DNA of 64,000 nt from Rickettsia sp. Oklahoma-10 (GTDB taxonomy: Bacteria > Pseudomonadota > Alphaproteobacteria > Rickettsiales > Rickettsiaceae), in the NCBI RefSeq assembly GCF_039954865.1, contig NZ_CP157197.1, forward strand, positions 79,501 through 143,500, written 5' to 3'. The notes under the pieces were generated by a model. That model searched no databases and was not told where the DNA came from. It was given only the letters and a program-made list of their open reading frames with translations. How positions within the stretch are numbered: the stretch's first letter is position 1; every line of letters starts with the position of its first letter. Positions 63,014 to 64,000 of the stretch are shown here, in pieces. Made by a program: the position numbers and the translations under genes.

Positions 63014-64000
63014 ATGCTAAGTACCTCATCACGATCGTTTAAAAGCAAATTTAGAGCAGCATTTTGGCCTGTGCATAGTTACGAACTTGGCAAGTTTATC
63101 CCGATGAGCACATTAATGTTTTGTATTTTATTTAATCAAAATGTTTTACGAATCTTAAAAGATAGTATTTTAATCTCTGAGATTAGTGCAGAAATAGCAG
63201 GTTTTGCTAAAGTTTATTGTGTTACACCTGCTGCTGTTTTATTCGTAATTATTTATGCTAAAACAATTAATCACCTTACTTTTGAAAAGATATTTTATTA
63301 TTTAAGTGCATTTTTCATCAGCTTGTTTGTTTTATTTGCTTTCGCTATTTATCCTAATATCCATATTTTCCATATACAGCCGGATAACTTAGCTGACTGG
63401 ATGGAGCGTTATCCTCATTTTAAGTGGTATATATCACTAGTAGGTCATTGGGGCTATATATTATATTATAGTCTTGCCGAGCTTTGGCCTAATATTTTTT
63501 ACGTATTATTATTTTGGCAGTTTGCTAATGAACTTACTACTACTGAAGAAGCAAAAAGATTCTATACTCTTTTTTCGTTATTTGGCAACTCTTCTTTAAT
63601 ATTAGTCGGCTTTTTAATGATGAATCTATCATCGGAAGATACGATTATTAAAAAGTTTATGAGTATTTCGGATAGTAAAATCACTTTAGTTCAAGTATCC
63701 ACAACAATTGTTGCAATTGTTGCTATTATTTGTTGTATGCTAGTCAGGTTTATTAGTAAAAATGTTTTGACTAACCCATTATTTTACACTAAAGCAAAAA
63801 GCAGCAGATCAACTTCAGAACGTATGGGATTAATTAAGAGCTTTAAGTATATTACAAAATCAAAATATTTATGGCTACTTTTAATTTGTTCTGCAACTTT
63901 TGGTTTCGCTATCAACTTAGTTGAAGCCGTATGGAAAGCAAAAATCAAGGAGTTATATCCAACCGTAAATACTTACGCTGAATTTAACAGTCTGTATATA
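63014..64000 (+). CDS. tlc5: ATP/ADP translocase (Tlc family), 5' part
   Basis: The window ends inside this gene, so only 329 residues are visible of a protein of about 500. It is a Tlc/NTT-type nucleotide transporter with many helices. The start is FRAAFWPVHSYELGKFIPMS, then LRILKDSILISEI (the LxxIKDxxV-type motif of the family), LAELWPNIFYVLLFWQFANELT, and EEAKRFYTLFSLFGNSS. The ATG at 63014 has TTAGGG 8 bases before it. Rickettsia genomes have five tlc paralogs. I assign this one to Tlc5 from sequence memory and its position after tgt, with moderate certainty. Confidence 0.9.
   Translation, partial: MLSTSSRSFKSKFRAAFWPVHSYELGKFIPMSTLMFCILFNQNVLRILKDSILISEISAEIAGFAKVYCVTPAAVLFVIIYAKTINHLTFEKIFYYLSAFFISLFVLFAFAIYPNIHIFHIQPDNLADWMERYPHFKWYISLVGHWGYILYYSLAELWPNIFYVLLFWQFANELTTTEEAKRFYTLFSLFGNSSLILVGFLMMNLSSEDTIIKKFMSISDSKITLVQVSTTIVAIVAIICCMLVRFISKNVLTNPLFYTKAKSSRSTSERMGLIKSFKYITKSKYLWLLLICSATFGFAINLVEAVWKAKIKELYPTVNTYAEFNSLYI

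Overview
The window is AT-rich DNA from an obligate intracellular Rickettsia. The best markers are a full-length rOmpB (Sca5) autotransporter, a Tlc-type ATP/ADP translocase at the right edge, a RelA/SpoT protein reduced to its synthetase domain, and palindromic repeat elements inserted in frame inside genes, a trait described for Rickettsia. A complete rompB points to the spotted-fever or transitional part of the genus; the species cannot be told from this window. Coding density is low, because many intergenic stretches are decaying genes whose protein families can still be read across stops and frameshifts.

Layout. 0-8 kb: TRIC-like remnant, xthA, SemiSWEET remnant, der, IS481 remnant, ubiB-ubiE (-), mutM (+). 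8-12.4 kb: remnants of a mannose-1-phosphate guanylyltransferase, a PHB depolymerase and an HrgA-like protein, with one small membrane-protein gene. 12.4-18.6 kb: tmk-metG-tatD (-), an MFS transporter with an inserted repeat, ubiA, and an Rpn-like remnant. 19-29 kb: valS-licD, an AAA ATPase remnant, rmuC, clpX, a GNAT acetyltransferase with queC, and tRNA-His. 29-39.5 kb, all +: an ABC exporter, a small secreted protein, a LolC/E-like permease with LolD, a large protein ending in a Ulp1/CE-clan cysteine protease domain, a CNNM/CorC protein, and ccmF carrying three in-frame repeat insertions. 39.5-48.7 kb: NB-ARC/TPR remnant, ompB with its own terminator and promoter, RelA-like synthetase, nagZ, MerR-like regulator. 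48.7-63 kb: remnants of an HU/IHF protein, a Bcp peroxiredoxin, an NlpD-like peptidase, RlmJ, RhuM, a helicase and a thiolase lie between lpxL-lpxK, ligA, a broken DNA methylase and tgt. 63-64 kb: start of a tlc gene.

Working together. Intact genes serve the envelope (lpxK, lpxL, lolC/E, lolD, nagZ, ompB), respiration (ubiA, ubiB, ubiE, ccmF), DNA repair and replication (xthA, mutM, ligA, tmk), translation and tRNA modification (metG, valS, der, queC, tgt, tRNA-His), proteolysis (clpX) and host interaction (ompB, Ulp1-like protein, tlc). The decayed genes affect storage polymer (phaZ and phaA both lost), GDP-mannose synthesis, peroxide defence, restriction-modification and mobile DNA, the usual targets of genome reduction. 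The most interesting intact gene is the CE-clan protease-like protein at 34.3-36.2 kb.
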